Assembly: GCA_016703895.1 (NCBI GenBank) | Contig: JADJBE010000026.1 | Coordinates: 62,001 to 126,000, forward strand | Direction of reading: 5' to 3' | Length of the DNA: 64,000 nucleotides | Source: Pseudomonadota bacterium | GTDB taxonomy: Bacteria > Pseudomonadota > Gammaproteobacteria > Steroidobacterales > Steroidobacteraceae | Shown here: piece after piece, positions 33,256 to 41,804 of the stretch | How the letters are laid out: each line of letters starts with the position of its first letter | Position numbering within the stretch: the stretch's first letter is position 1 | Made by a program: the position numbers and the translations under genes | Notes under the pieces: generated by a model | Databases searched by the model: none | What the model saw: only the letters and a program-made list of their open reading frames with translations | Told to the model about the DNA's origin: nothing

Positions 33256-35363
33256 GATTGAATGCGCCCCGCCGTGTCAACCGGCAATTCGACCACCAGA
33301 TTGAGTGCCGTGTCGATGTGCGCCTTGGCGCCCGGCGGAACGACAGTCGTGGACTCACGTTCCTCGAAAATCCCGGGGCCGTCGAACTTGGCTCCGGGCG
33401 GCAACCGATAGCGATCGAACACCGGGGCCGTCACAAAGCCCAACTTTGGTCCGAAGTACACCTTGCGTTCGCCCCGCCGTGCATCGCCACTGTCCGTCGG
33501 TGGGCGCCCGGCCACGAGATCCACGTCCGGCGGTGGCCCCGTTACGATGACTCGCCAAGAGACAATCTCGACCGGCATTTCAGCTTCGATCCGTCCAAAC
33601 TGGGCTTGGTAGGTCTGTTCGAACACCTGCCGCAGCGTACTGTGCTGCCGTGCAGTTAGCACCGCCTCACTCAAGGGCACCTCGATGTCATACCCCTGCC
33701 CCGCATAGCGCATCGCCGCGACATGAGCAACGGTGGCGGCGACACTCTCACCGCCCGCACCACGCAAGAGCTCAACGCCCTTGTTCTTCATGCCATCGAG
33801 CATCGCCAGTGTTGCGTCAAATTGCAGCTCATCGAGCGCGACCACGCCGCCTTGCACGAATGTGAACGCCGCTGGCGCCACCAGAAAGCCCAGTGCGGAT
33901 GCGACACCCGCCCCTGGCGGGCAGACGACGCGCTCGAGGCCGAGCTTCAAAGCAATATTGCAAGCATGCACGGGACCTGCTCCGCCGATCGGCACCATCG
34001 AAAAATCGGTGATGCGCTTGGCCTTCTCGAGCGCATGGATGTTAGCCGCCTGCGCCATGTTCTCGTTCACTGTTTCGTGAATCGCCCATGCGGCCTCGAT
34101 CAGTGGCAGCTTGAGAGGCGTCGCGATAGCGCGCTGCAGCGCGGCTTCTGCGGCCTTCACGTCAAGACGCATATCACCGCCAAGAAAACTGTCTGCGGCG
34201 AGATAGCCCAACACCAGATCAGCGTCGGTTACCGTCGGATCCTGACCACCTAGGCCGTAGCAGGCGGGGCCAGGATCTGCGCTTGAACTCTCCGGCCCTA
34301 TTTGTACCAGCCCCAGATGGTCGACTTTCGCGATCGAGCCGCCGCCGGCGCCAATCTCGATCATGTCGATAACCGGCACGCGCAGCGGCAAACCACTACC
34401 TTTCTTGAACCGATAGACACGCGCAACTTCAAACTCGGTAGTACGCAGCGGCTGACCGTTCTCGATCAGGCAGGCCTTGGCGGTCGTACCGCCCATATCG
34501 AAACACAGCAGATCGCCAAGACCAGCGGACTGCCCCACGGCCGACGTCGCTTGCACCCCACCGGCTGGGCCGGATTGCACCAGGCGGATGGGATAGGCCG
34601 CCGCGGTCGACTCGTGTACGGTGCCGCCATCGGAGAGCATCAAATAGAGATCACGGTCGATGCCCATCTTGCGCAGGCCCTGCGTCAGCCGACGCAGATA
34701 CATCTCGAACACCGGCAACACATAAGCATTGCAAACCGTCGTCGACGTGCGCTCGTACTCGCCAATCTCCGGCATCACGTCGCTCGATACGCAGAGGACT
34801 AAGTCCGGTGCCTCACGTCGCACGATCTCGCGCACCCGCCGCTCATGGACCGGATTGCGGAACCCGTGCAGCAGCGAAATCGCCACCGCCTTGGCGTCCG
34901 TCTTGGCGATCGCGCGCGCCACGCTGACAACTGCCGGCTCGTCGAGCGCGGTCAGAACTGTACCGTCCGGCGCAATCCGCTCGGGCACCTCAAAACGCAG
35001 CTCGCGCGGTACCAGCGGCTCCGGCACGTTCATGAACAGGTCGTACGTGTCGTAGCGCCACTCGGTACCGATTTCGAGCACGTCACGAAAGCCCGCGGTT
35101 GTGATCAGCGCCACTTTGGCGCCGCGTCGCTCAATCACCGCGTTGGCGACCAGCGTCGTGCCGTGGATGACGTGTCTAACGTCCGACGGCGAGACCTTAT
35201 GTGCCGCCAGTATCTTGGTCACGCCTTCTAACACGCCAAGCGACGGGTCAGCCGGGGTCGTCAGAACCTTCTCGTTGTACAGACGACCGGTGTCCGTATC
35301 GAGCATCACAAGATCGGTAAACGTGCCGCCGATGTCGACGCCGATGCGATAGCGATCAGCCAT
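33252..35363 (-). CDS. hyuA: Hydantoinase/oxoprolinase subunit A
   Basis: ATP-dependent amidohydrolase subunit with the actin-like fold, 703 residues. Motifs: VDIGGTFTDLVMLD at the N-terminus, VIHGTTLVANAVIERRGAKVALITTAGF, CFDMGGTTAKACLIENG, IEIGAGGGSIAKVD, PACYGLGGQDPTVTDADLVLG, and the C-terminal GPGIFEERESTTVVPPG. Relatives hydrolyse 5-oxoproline, hydantoins or N-methylhydantoin, and a subset carboxylate ketones. It overlaps the hyuB frame by 8 bases at its start. Substrate cannot be assigned. Confidence 0.92.
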   Translation of the reverse strand: MADRYRIGVDIGGTFTDLVMLDTDTGRLYNEKVLTTPADPSLGVLEGVTKILAAHKVSPSDVRHVIHGTTLVANAVIERRGAKVALITTAGFRDVLEIGTEWRYDTYDLFMNVPEPLVPRELRFEVPERIAPDGTVLTALDEPAVVSVARAIAKTDAKAVAISLLHGFRNPVHERRVREIVRREAPDLVLCVSSDVMPEIGEYERTSTTVCNAYVLPVFEMYLRRLTQGLRKMGIDRDLYLMLSDGGTVHESTAAAYPIRLVQSGPAGGVQATSAVGQSAGLGDLLCFDMGGTTAKACLIENGQPLRTTEFEVARVYRFKKGSGLPLRVPVIDMIEIGAGGGSIAKVDHLGLVQIGPESSSADPGPACYGLGGQDPTVTDADLVLGYLAADSFLGGDMRLDVKAAEAALQRAIATPLKLPLIEAAWAIHETVNENMAQAANIHALEKAKRITDFSMVPIGGAGPVHACNIALKLGLERVVCPPGAGVASALGFLVAPAAFTFVQGGVVALDELQFDATLAMLDGMKNKGVELLRGAGGESVAATVAHVAAMRYAGQGYDIEVPLSEAVLTARQHSTLRQVFEQTYQAQFGRIEAEMPVEIVSWRVIVTGPPPDVDLVAGRPPTDSGDARRGERKVYFGPKLGFVTAPVFDRYRLPPGAKFDGPGIFEERESTTVVPPGAKAHIDTALNLVVELPVDTAGRIQS

Positions 35364-37014
35364 GGGACTTCACCTTCGCAGCTGGTGTCGCATAGTCCCG
35401 CTCGACGCCTGCCTTCGTCACCAGACCAGCAGCCAGATCCGCCTTGATACGTTCGGCCGCTCGCTCAGTGGGACAACCCATGCCACCGCCACCGGGTGTA
35501 TCAAACGTCACGACATCATTGGGCTCGAGATTCATACGAACCTTTGCGGCGATCCTCTTACCGTTCACGTACTCACGACCAGGCGCGCCTGGCTTACCCC
35601 CTAACAAGCCACGCGGTGGGAACTTGACCCGCTCGTGGCGAATTGTCATCGACACCGGTGTCTGCCGTGACTTTGAACGACAGGCGTTGCGCCGGTCCAC
35701 CGCGGTACTTCCCCGCGCCGCCGCTATCGGGAATAAGCGCCTTCTCCGTGATCAATAACGGCACGCTGTTCTCGAACTGCTCGATCGGCACCGTCGCAAT
35801 GTTGCTGGGGAAACTCAGGCAAGCCGGCCCGTCCTGGTGCGGTCGCGCGCCGTGGCCGCCATTCATGAAGAACATCTTCACGAAGCGATTCCCGTTACGC
35901 TGCTTGCCCGCGAAATACACGTTCCATATCGGCGAGCCACAGTCGGCAATCACGCGTTCCGGCATGATTCCCGCCAAGGCGCTGAAGATCACCGGCGGCA
36001 GATAGTGGCCTGCTAAGTGTCGCGCCCAGATAGGCGCTGGCCGACGTGGATTGAGAAACGACCCTTCCGGCGCCGTAATCTGCACCGGCCGGAACGAGCC
36101 GTCATTATTGGGCGTGCTCGGATCGAACGCACACTTGACCGCATACGCGCTGTACGCGCGCGTGAAGTTGAGCACCGAATTGATCGGTCGTGCTACCTGC
36201 GGCGAAGTACCCGCGAAATCGACCGTCAAGTCGCTCCCCTTGATGCGCACCTCGCAGCGGATCGTTAGCGGCTCTTCGAAGCCGTCAACCATCAGACTGT
36301 CGCAGTAGGAACCATCCGGCACTGCCTCGATCGCGCGACGCATGGCCGTTTCGGAGCGATTCAGGATTTCGTCAACGAGCGCGCCAAGGTCATCGATCTT
36401 CTCGTCGTCGAGAATCTTCATCAGCCGTTCGAGACACAGTCGATAAGCGGCAAACTGCGCGCGGATATCCGAGCGTCTCCTCAGGCGCGCGAAAATTCTC
36501 GGTGAGGGAACGCAATGACGTCTTCGTTCTCGACTCCCGCCCGCACAATCTTCGCCACCGGAATCGTCAGCCCCTCTTCGAAGCTGTCGCGTGCGTCGAT
36601 CGACGGCGCGCCGCCGACGTCGACGCTGTGAAACACGCTACCAATGAAGGCGATCAGACGATCCTTGCGGAACACTGGCCGTACCATGGTGATGTCGTTC
36701 AAATGACCGGTGCCGTGGTAGCCATCGTTCGAGATCAGGATGTCACCCGGCTGCAGCGTCTCCCGCGGATAGCGTCGCAGCATGACAGCCAAGGTTCTCG
36801 GCATCGTGCCAATGAACGACGGGACGCTGCGCGAGGACTGCGCGAACTGCCGTCCCGAAGCGTCCATCAAGCTGACGGCGAGATCCCAGTTGTCACGCAC
36901 GACCGACGAGAACGACGTGCGCACGAACGTATAGGCCGTCTCGTCCATGAGCGCATTGAAGCGCCGCCAGGTCACACCGACTTGTAGAGCTGAAAATTGT
37001 TGTTCTGACGTCAC
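35356..37014 (-). pseudogene. hyuB: Hydantoinase/oxoprolinase subunit B, broken by three frameshifts
   Basis: The family is recognised across three frames: 36481-37014 (GVTWRRFNALMDETAYTFVRT, GDILISNDGYHGTGHLNDITM), 35594-36421 (LMVDGFEEPLTI, SPIWNVYFAGKQRNGNRFVKM, DSGGAGKYRGGPAQRLSF) and 35356-35700 (MTIRHERVKFPPRGLLGGKPG, VTFDTPGGGGMGCPTERA). Joining them needs shifts near 36503, 36468 and 35657. The residues between the breaks (LTENFRAPEE, DIRAQFAAYRLCLERL) remain readable, so little beyond the indels has been lost. Either sequence errors or very recent decay. hyuA is intact and would need this partner. Confidence 0.85.
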
Positions 37015-37020
37015 CGAAAA

Positions 37021-39390
37021 CTACTCACGTTGGCTGGCAGGGTCCTGCTGATTGGTCTTCCCGTCGTCCGTCTCGGCGGTCGTTTCCGCCTGCAGATAGG
37101 CAATCAGCGCAGCCTGATCTTCAGCCTTGCTGACGCCCACCGCCGCCATGGTCGTGCCCGGCACGGTCTTGGCAGGCGCGGCGATGAACTGGGCGAGTGT
37201 CTCCGGCGTCCAGACGATGCCGGACTTCGCGAGCGCGGCTGAATAGCTGAAATCCGCTTTACTCGCAGCCTTTGCGCCCCACACGCCCGAGAGATTCGGG
37301 CCGACGCCATGCGCGCCGCCCTTGTCCAGCGTATGACAAGCGATACAGTTGGAACTGTGGATGCGCTTGCCAGCGGCTAACGACCCCGCTGCCAGCGGCA
37401 CTTTGGCCGGCGCGACCGGGACTTGGGCCGCATTGGCAGGCGGTGTTGCCTTGGTCGCGGTGGCTTGTGCGGCGACCTGCTGCTCCGGCATCGAAACACC
37501 CCAGGCAGCTCCAGCCCAGCGGGCATAGCTGTCAAGATTCTGCGCAGTGGCCGAGCTCGTACGCACGCCGCCCTTGACAGTCGGCGCTGGCGGACCCTGG
37601 TACTTGCCCATGCGATAGCCCTGATTACCGTCGAGATGGTAGGCGGCTAACGTAGGAATTTTCTCTTTGTCCGGGTATAGCACCACTGCAGTGCCACCGT
37701 AGTTTTCGTACTTGCCGGCATTGCGATAGAAGAACCACACGCCATCGTCACGCGTGATCGTGGTCTTCAAAGTGTCGGATCGCACTGGGATCGGGTAGTG
37801 GATGAAGCGCTCGGCACGCGTATCGAACTTGGTCAGATAGTTGTCGTTCGACAGCCAAATGTCGTCCTTGCTATCGGGTTCCGCGTTGTAAACGGCGGCG
37901 TATGGCAGATCATCCAGGGCCCATTCCTTAACTGCCCCCGTGACCGGATCCAGCCGATACAGTTTGGCGATGTAGTTGATACTCGCCCAAGTACCAGCCC
38001 AGATGTTGTTCTTGGAATCGACACCGAGTCGACGAATCGAACTCGACGCGTTCTCTTTGACGAGCGGGAAAAACTGAAACTGCTCGGTGGCAGGGTCGAA
38101 TCGCGTCACACCGCCATTGTGGTAGTCCGCCCACCACACTTTATCTAGGTTGTCGACGACGATACCGTAGGGACGGCTAGCAACCACCGGCACCTCATAC
38201 CAGATGACCGAGTCGGTCTTGCGGTCCCATTTGCCGAGCCCGCCCGCCGAGAGAAATGACAACCACAGATTGCCCTGCGTGTCGAAGATCTGCGTATTGC
38301 TACCAAGATGGCGGTCATCGCCCAGCTTCCAATAATCGACCAGGCCGGTCTTCGGATCGAGATGACGTACCGTATCGCCCGAGTACCAGACCGTGCCGTC
38401 GTGCTGATCAACGGCGATGCCATGCCCACCGCCATGGCCTTCGAAAGCCTTTGATTCACCCGTGCGCGGATCGAAGCGCACGATGCAACACGCCGTGTAG
38501 GCCAACCAGACATTGCCATCCTTGTCGAAGTCGACCTGGTGTGGCCACGGCCAGACGTCGTACTTGCCGTTTGGCTCGCGGTAGTTATATTCAATGAACA
38601 TCGCGCTCGCCAGCGCTGCGCGGTCGAGCTTCGGCACACTCTCGAGCTGCACGACTCGCGGCTCGGACCCGACGCCGAAATTAGTTGCGAGGTAGTCGAT
38701 CAAGATCTCGCGATCTGCGGCCGGCAGCAACGCGGGATCGAACATCGGCGCCTTGCCGGCGCGCCCGAAAGCCGGTGGCTTGTGCATACGATCGACGCTG
38801 ACAGCCCATGCGTCGCGATCTTTTTCCGCACGACCGCCGGAGTAGGAGCGCGGTGCATTGTAGGAAATGAAACTGACCGAGTGGCACGCGTTACAGGTGC
38901 GCTCCATGATGTCCCGCCCAGGACCAGGCGGATAGATCTCGTCATAGGGCAAGATCTTGCCGTCCGGATAGCGTTTGTCGCCGTCGTAGCGAACGCCACC
39001 AACATAGTCGATGATCGGCGTGATCGCCCCGAGCGCGAAGTCGGCACTCACAGTTTTGTCAGCTGCAACCGTTCGCTTGACCGACTGGGCCTTGAAACCC
39101 TTGAGCTGGCCAACCGCTGATTGCACAGTAATCTCGTAATCGCCGGGCAACAAGTTGGTAGCCCGATACTTGCCGTCAACGACATACACCACAAACGCCA
39201 CGTCGCGTTTGGCATTGTAGGCGCGCACCACAGCCAATGCATCGGGCTGAGTGCCGCGGACTTGGCCGATCAGCGTCCCATGGCCCGCCAGGCTAGCGGC
39301 CTGCGCGACGGGCAAGGAGAGACCCATAGTCAAGACACTAACAATTGACGCAAGTGCCAATCGCGCCATGGAAAGATTCTTGAGACGCAT
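37021..39390 (-). CDS. Periplasmic dihaem cytochrome c/Vgb-type beta-propeller protein
   Basis: Length is 789 residues. Signal peptide about 1-31 (ends PVAQA), beta-sandwich about 35-120 (ALAVVRAYNAKRD, NLLPGDYEITVQ), heme c motif CNACH at 166-170 after PYDEIYPPGPGRDIMERT, then Vgb-like propeller blades about 270-600. An Ala/Pro linker follows, then a C-terminal class I cytochrome c domain with CIACH, GVGPNLSGVWG and a Met ligand in PGTTMAAVG. Two hemes beside a propeller suggest electron transfer to the respiratory chain during substrate oxidation. Same layout as the gene at 27886 plus the extra cytochrome. Confidence 0.82.
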   Translation of the reverse strand: MRLKNLSMARLALASIVSVLTMGLSLPVAQAASLAGHGTLIGQVRGTQPDALAVVRAYNAKRDVAFVVYVVDGKYRATNLLPGDYEITVQSAVGQLKGFKAQSVKRTVAADKTVSADFALGAITPIIDYVGGVRYDGDKRYPDGKILPYDEIYPPGPGRDIMERTCNACHSVSFISYNAPRSYSGGRAEKDRDAWAVSVDRMHKPPAFGRAGKAPMFDPALLPAADREILIDYLATNFGVGSEPRVVQLESVPKLDRAALASAMFIEYNYREPNGKYDVWPWPHQVDFDKDGNVWLAYTACCIVRFDPRTGESKAFEGHGGGHGIAVDQHDGTVWYSGDTVRHLDPKTGLVDYWKLGDDRHLGSNTQIFDTQGNLWLSFLSAGGLGKWDRKTDSVIWYEVPVVASRPYGIVVDNLDKVWWADYHNGGVTRFDPATEQFQFFPLVKENASSSIRRLGVDSKNNIWAGTWASINYIAKLYRLDPVTGAVKEWALDDLPYAAVYNAEPDSKDDIWLSNDNYLTKFDTRAERFIHYPIPVRSDTLKTTITRDDGVWFFYRNAGKYENYGGTAVVLYPDKEKIPTLAAYHLDGNQGYRMGKYQGPPAPTVKGGVRTSSATAQNLDSYARWAGAAWGVSMPEQQVAAQATATKATPPANAAQVPVAPAKVPLAAGSLAAGKRIHSSNCIACHTLDKGGAHGVGPNLSGVWGAKAASKADFSYSAALAKSGIVWTPETLAQFIAAPAKTVPGTTMAAVGVSKAEDQAALIAYLQAETTAETDDGKTNQQDPASQRE

Positions 39391-39402
39391 GGTGCTATCC
39401 CC

Positions 39403-40872
39403 TTAGCGACGTACGAACGGATTGGCGACATCGCCACCCGAGTAAAACCAGACACTCTTGGTCTGCAGGTATTCCTTGATCGCCTCGATGCCGTTTTCAC
39501 GGCCGATGCCGCTGGCCTTGTAACCGCCAAACGGCGTCGTATAACTGGTCGAGCGGTAGGTGTTCACCCAGACGGTGCCGGCCTCGAGGCGCTCCGACAT
39601 CCGAATGGCGCGACGCAGGCTCTCTGTCCAGACGCCAGCGGCGAGGCCGTAATTGACGTCGTTGGCAATTTCGATCGCGTGCTCCTCATCGCGGAAGCGA
39701 AGCACGGACAACACCGGGCCAAACACCTCTTCCTGCGCAATGCGCATCTGTGGCGTGACGTCTGCGAACACGGTGGGCTGCACGAATAGTTTACCGACCG
39801 ACTTGGCCGGGGCGCCGCCCAGCACACAGCGCGCGCCTTCAGCTTTGGCGATGTCGATGTAGTCGAGAATCTTGCGGTACTGCGGCTCGGTGGTGATCGG
39901 ACCGATGTTTGTTCCCGCCGCCATCGGGTCGCCGAGTGTGGCTGACTTGGCCGTCTCGATCAGGCGGTCCAGAAACTCATCATGAATCGATTCCTGCAGC
40001 AACAGACGCGAACCCGCAATGCAGGTCTGACCACTCGCGGCGAAGATGCCGGAAATCGCGCCATTGACTGCCTGCCCCATGTTGGCGTCATCGAACACGA
40101 TGTTGGCCGACTTACCGCCGAGCTCGAGCGTTACGCTCTTGAAGTCGCGGGCCGCGGCAACATTTACGTGTCGACCGCCCGACTCACCACCCGTGAAGGC
40201 CACTTTGCGCACCTTCGGGTGGCGGACCAGCGGCTCGCCCACTTCGTTACCAAAGCCGGTCACCACATTGAACACGCCGGGCGGAAATCCCGCTTGCTGA
40301 GTCAGGCGTGCAAACTCCAGCGTCGACGCTGACGTGTACTCCGAAGGCTTGATAACCAGCGTGTTACCGGCGGCCAACGCGGGCGCGGCCTTCCAGGCTA
40401 GCAGCAGCAGTGGTGAATTCCATGGCGTGATACAGGCGCAGACACCCAAGGGTTCATGCCGCGTGAAATTGAGGACGTTCGGCTTGTCGATCGGCGGCAC
40501 CGTACCTTCGATCTTGTCCGCAAGCCCGCCGTAGTAGCGGTACCACTCTGCCAGGTAGCGACACTGATGCAGGACCTCGGCGATCAGCTTGCCGTTGTCA
40601 CGTACTTCGACCGCTGCCAATGCCTCGGCATTTTCCACCAGCACGTCTGCCAGTCGAACTAACAACTGACCACGCCGAGACGCCGTCAAAGCCGGCCAGT
40701 CGCCAGTCTTGAAAGCGCGATGCGCGGCGGCCACGGCGAGCTCCACGTCTTCAGCGCCACCTCGAGGGATCTTGGCCCAGACCGTGCCTGTGTACGGGTT
40801 GGCAGTCTCGAACCAATTCCCGTTAGCGGGGTCGCGCCATTCGCCGTCGATGAAGAGTTGGTACTGCTGCAT
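39403..40872 (-). CDS. Aldehyde dehydrogenase
   Basis: NAD(P)-dependent aldehyde dehydrogenase, 489 residues from ATG 40872 (MQQYQLFIDGEWRDP). The catalytic Cys is in GQTCIAGSRL, the general base Glu in VTLELGGKSANIVF, NAD-binding FTGGESGGRHV and PWNSPLLLLAWKAAPALAAGN with the conserved Asn and Lys, and EVFGPVLSVLRF. Class resembles betaine-, 4-hydroxymuconic- or aromatic-aldehyde dehydrogenases. It lies 5 bases after the aminotransferase gene and fits oxidation of an aldehyde made by the ThDP enzyme of the same operon. Confidence 0.93.
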   Translation of the reverse strand: MQQYQLFIDGEWRDPANGNWFETANPYTGTVWAKIPRGGAEDVELAVAAAHRAFKTGDWPALTASRRGQLLVRLADVLVENAEALAAVEVRDNGKLIAEVLHQCRYLAEWYRYYGGLADKIEGTVPPIDKPNVLNFTRHEPLGVCACITPWNSPLLLLAWKAAPALAAGNTLVIKPSEYTSASTLEFARLTQQAGFPPGVFNVVTGFGNEVGEPLVRHPKVRKVAFTGGESGGRHVNVAAARDFKSVTLELGGKSANIVFDDANMGQAVNGAISGIFAASGQTCIAGSRLLLQESIHDEFLDRLIETAKSATLGDPMAAGTNIGPITTEPQYRKILDYIDIAKAEGARCVLGGAPAKSVGKLFVQPTVFADVTPQMRIAQEEVFGPVLSVLRFRDEEHAIEIANDVNYGLAAGVWTESLRRAIRMSERLEAGTVWVNTYRSTSYTTPFGGYKASGIGRENGIEAIKEYLQTKSVWFYSGGDVANPFVRR

Positions 40873-40877
40873 TGTGG

Positions 40878-41789
40878 CTAGATTAGAGTTCGCCACTCAG
40901 AATGCTCCGCATTGATACCACGAACGAGATCGAAATAGTCCTGACTCAGCTTGCGCGTCAACGGGCCAACGGCACCGTCGCCCACCGCAAACCGATCGAT
41001 CTTGACGACCGGAATGATCTCCTGCCCCGTGCCACACAGAAATGCCTCGTCCGCGAAATACAGCTCGCTACGATCGATCACGCGCTCTTCCACCTGCTTA
41101 CCAGTCAATTCACGATAGCGCGTGATGATCGTATCGCGCGTGATGCTCTCGAGTATCCCGCTCGACTTGGATGGCGTGATCAACTGACCGTCTCGCACCA
41201 TGAAGAAACAGGCGATCGGCGACTCCGACACCTTGCCACCCGCGGTGAGCATCAGCGCGCCGTCATAGCCGTCGGACTTCGCCTGTAACGCGGCGAGACG
41301 CGCATTGTGGTAGTTAGCCGTACTCTTGATGCGCGGCGGGCTGGCATTGTCGTCCAGCCGATGCCAGGAGCTGACGCCGAGACTCATGCCGGTCTCGGCG
41401 AACTTGGGTTTCTCGCGCGGCATTGCTGCCGCGGTGAAACCCACCGGCCCTGTGGTCGCCATCAGGCCAGTCCCCTCGACATACACCAGCAGACGCACGT
41501 ACACATCGCTGTCCGGCTCGTTAGCGCGGATCAGTTTGGTCAGACTCTCAAGCATGTACTGCGTATCGTAGCTACGGTCCATACGCAGCAGCTTCATGCC
41601 GACTTGCAGCCGGCGCATGTGCTCATCGAGCCGGAACAGAGCAAACTGCCCAGTCTTCTCAACATGGTAGGCACGGACGCCCTCGAACACCGTGGTCGCA
41701 TACGTGACGGCGAGCGACAGCGGATGCAGCCGGGCGTCTGCAAACGGGACCAGCTCGCCATTCATCATCAGCAACTTGGGTGTCCACAT
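40878..41789 (-). CDS. Branched-chain amino acid aminotransferase-like PLP enzyme
   Basis: Fold type IV aminotransferase, 303 residues. Motifs: FEGVRAYHVEKTGQFALFRLDEHMRRL, the PLP-Lys in RIKSTANYHNARLAALQAKSDGYDGALML, and ESITRDTIITRYRELTGKQVEER with FLCGTGQEIIPVVKIDRFAVGDG. This looks like IlvE, but the position inside a catabolic operon between a TonB receptor and an aldehyde dehydrogenase suggests a degradative role. I leave the symbol open because the biosynthetic enzyme may be encoded elsewhere. Confidence 0.88.
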   Translation of the reverse strand: MWTPKLLMMNGELVPFADARLHPLSLAVTYATTVFEGVRAYHVEKTGQFALFRLDEHMRRLQVGMKLLRMDRSYDTQYMLESLTKLIRANEPDSDVYVRLLVYVEGTGLMATTGPVGFTAAAMPREKPKFAETGMSLGVSSWHRLDDNASPPRIKSTANYHNARLAALQAKSDGYDGALMLTAGGKVSESPIACFFMVRDGQLITPSKSSGILESITRDTIITRYRELTGKQVEERVIDRSELYFADEAFLCGTGQEIIPVVKIDRFAVGDGAVGPLTRKLSQDYFDLVRGINAEHSEWRTLI

Positions 41790-41804
41790 CGCGGCGTCTC
41801 CGGC

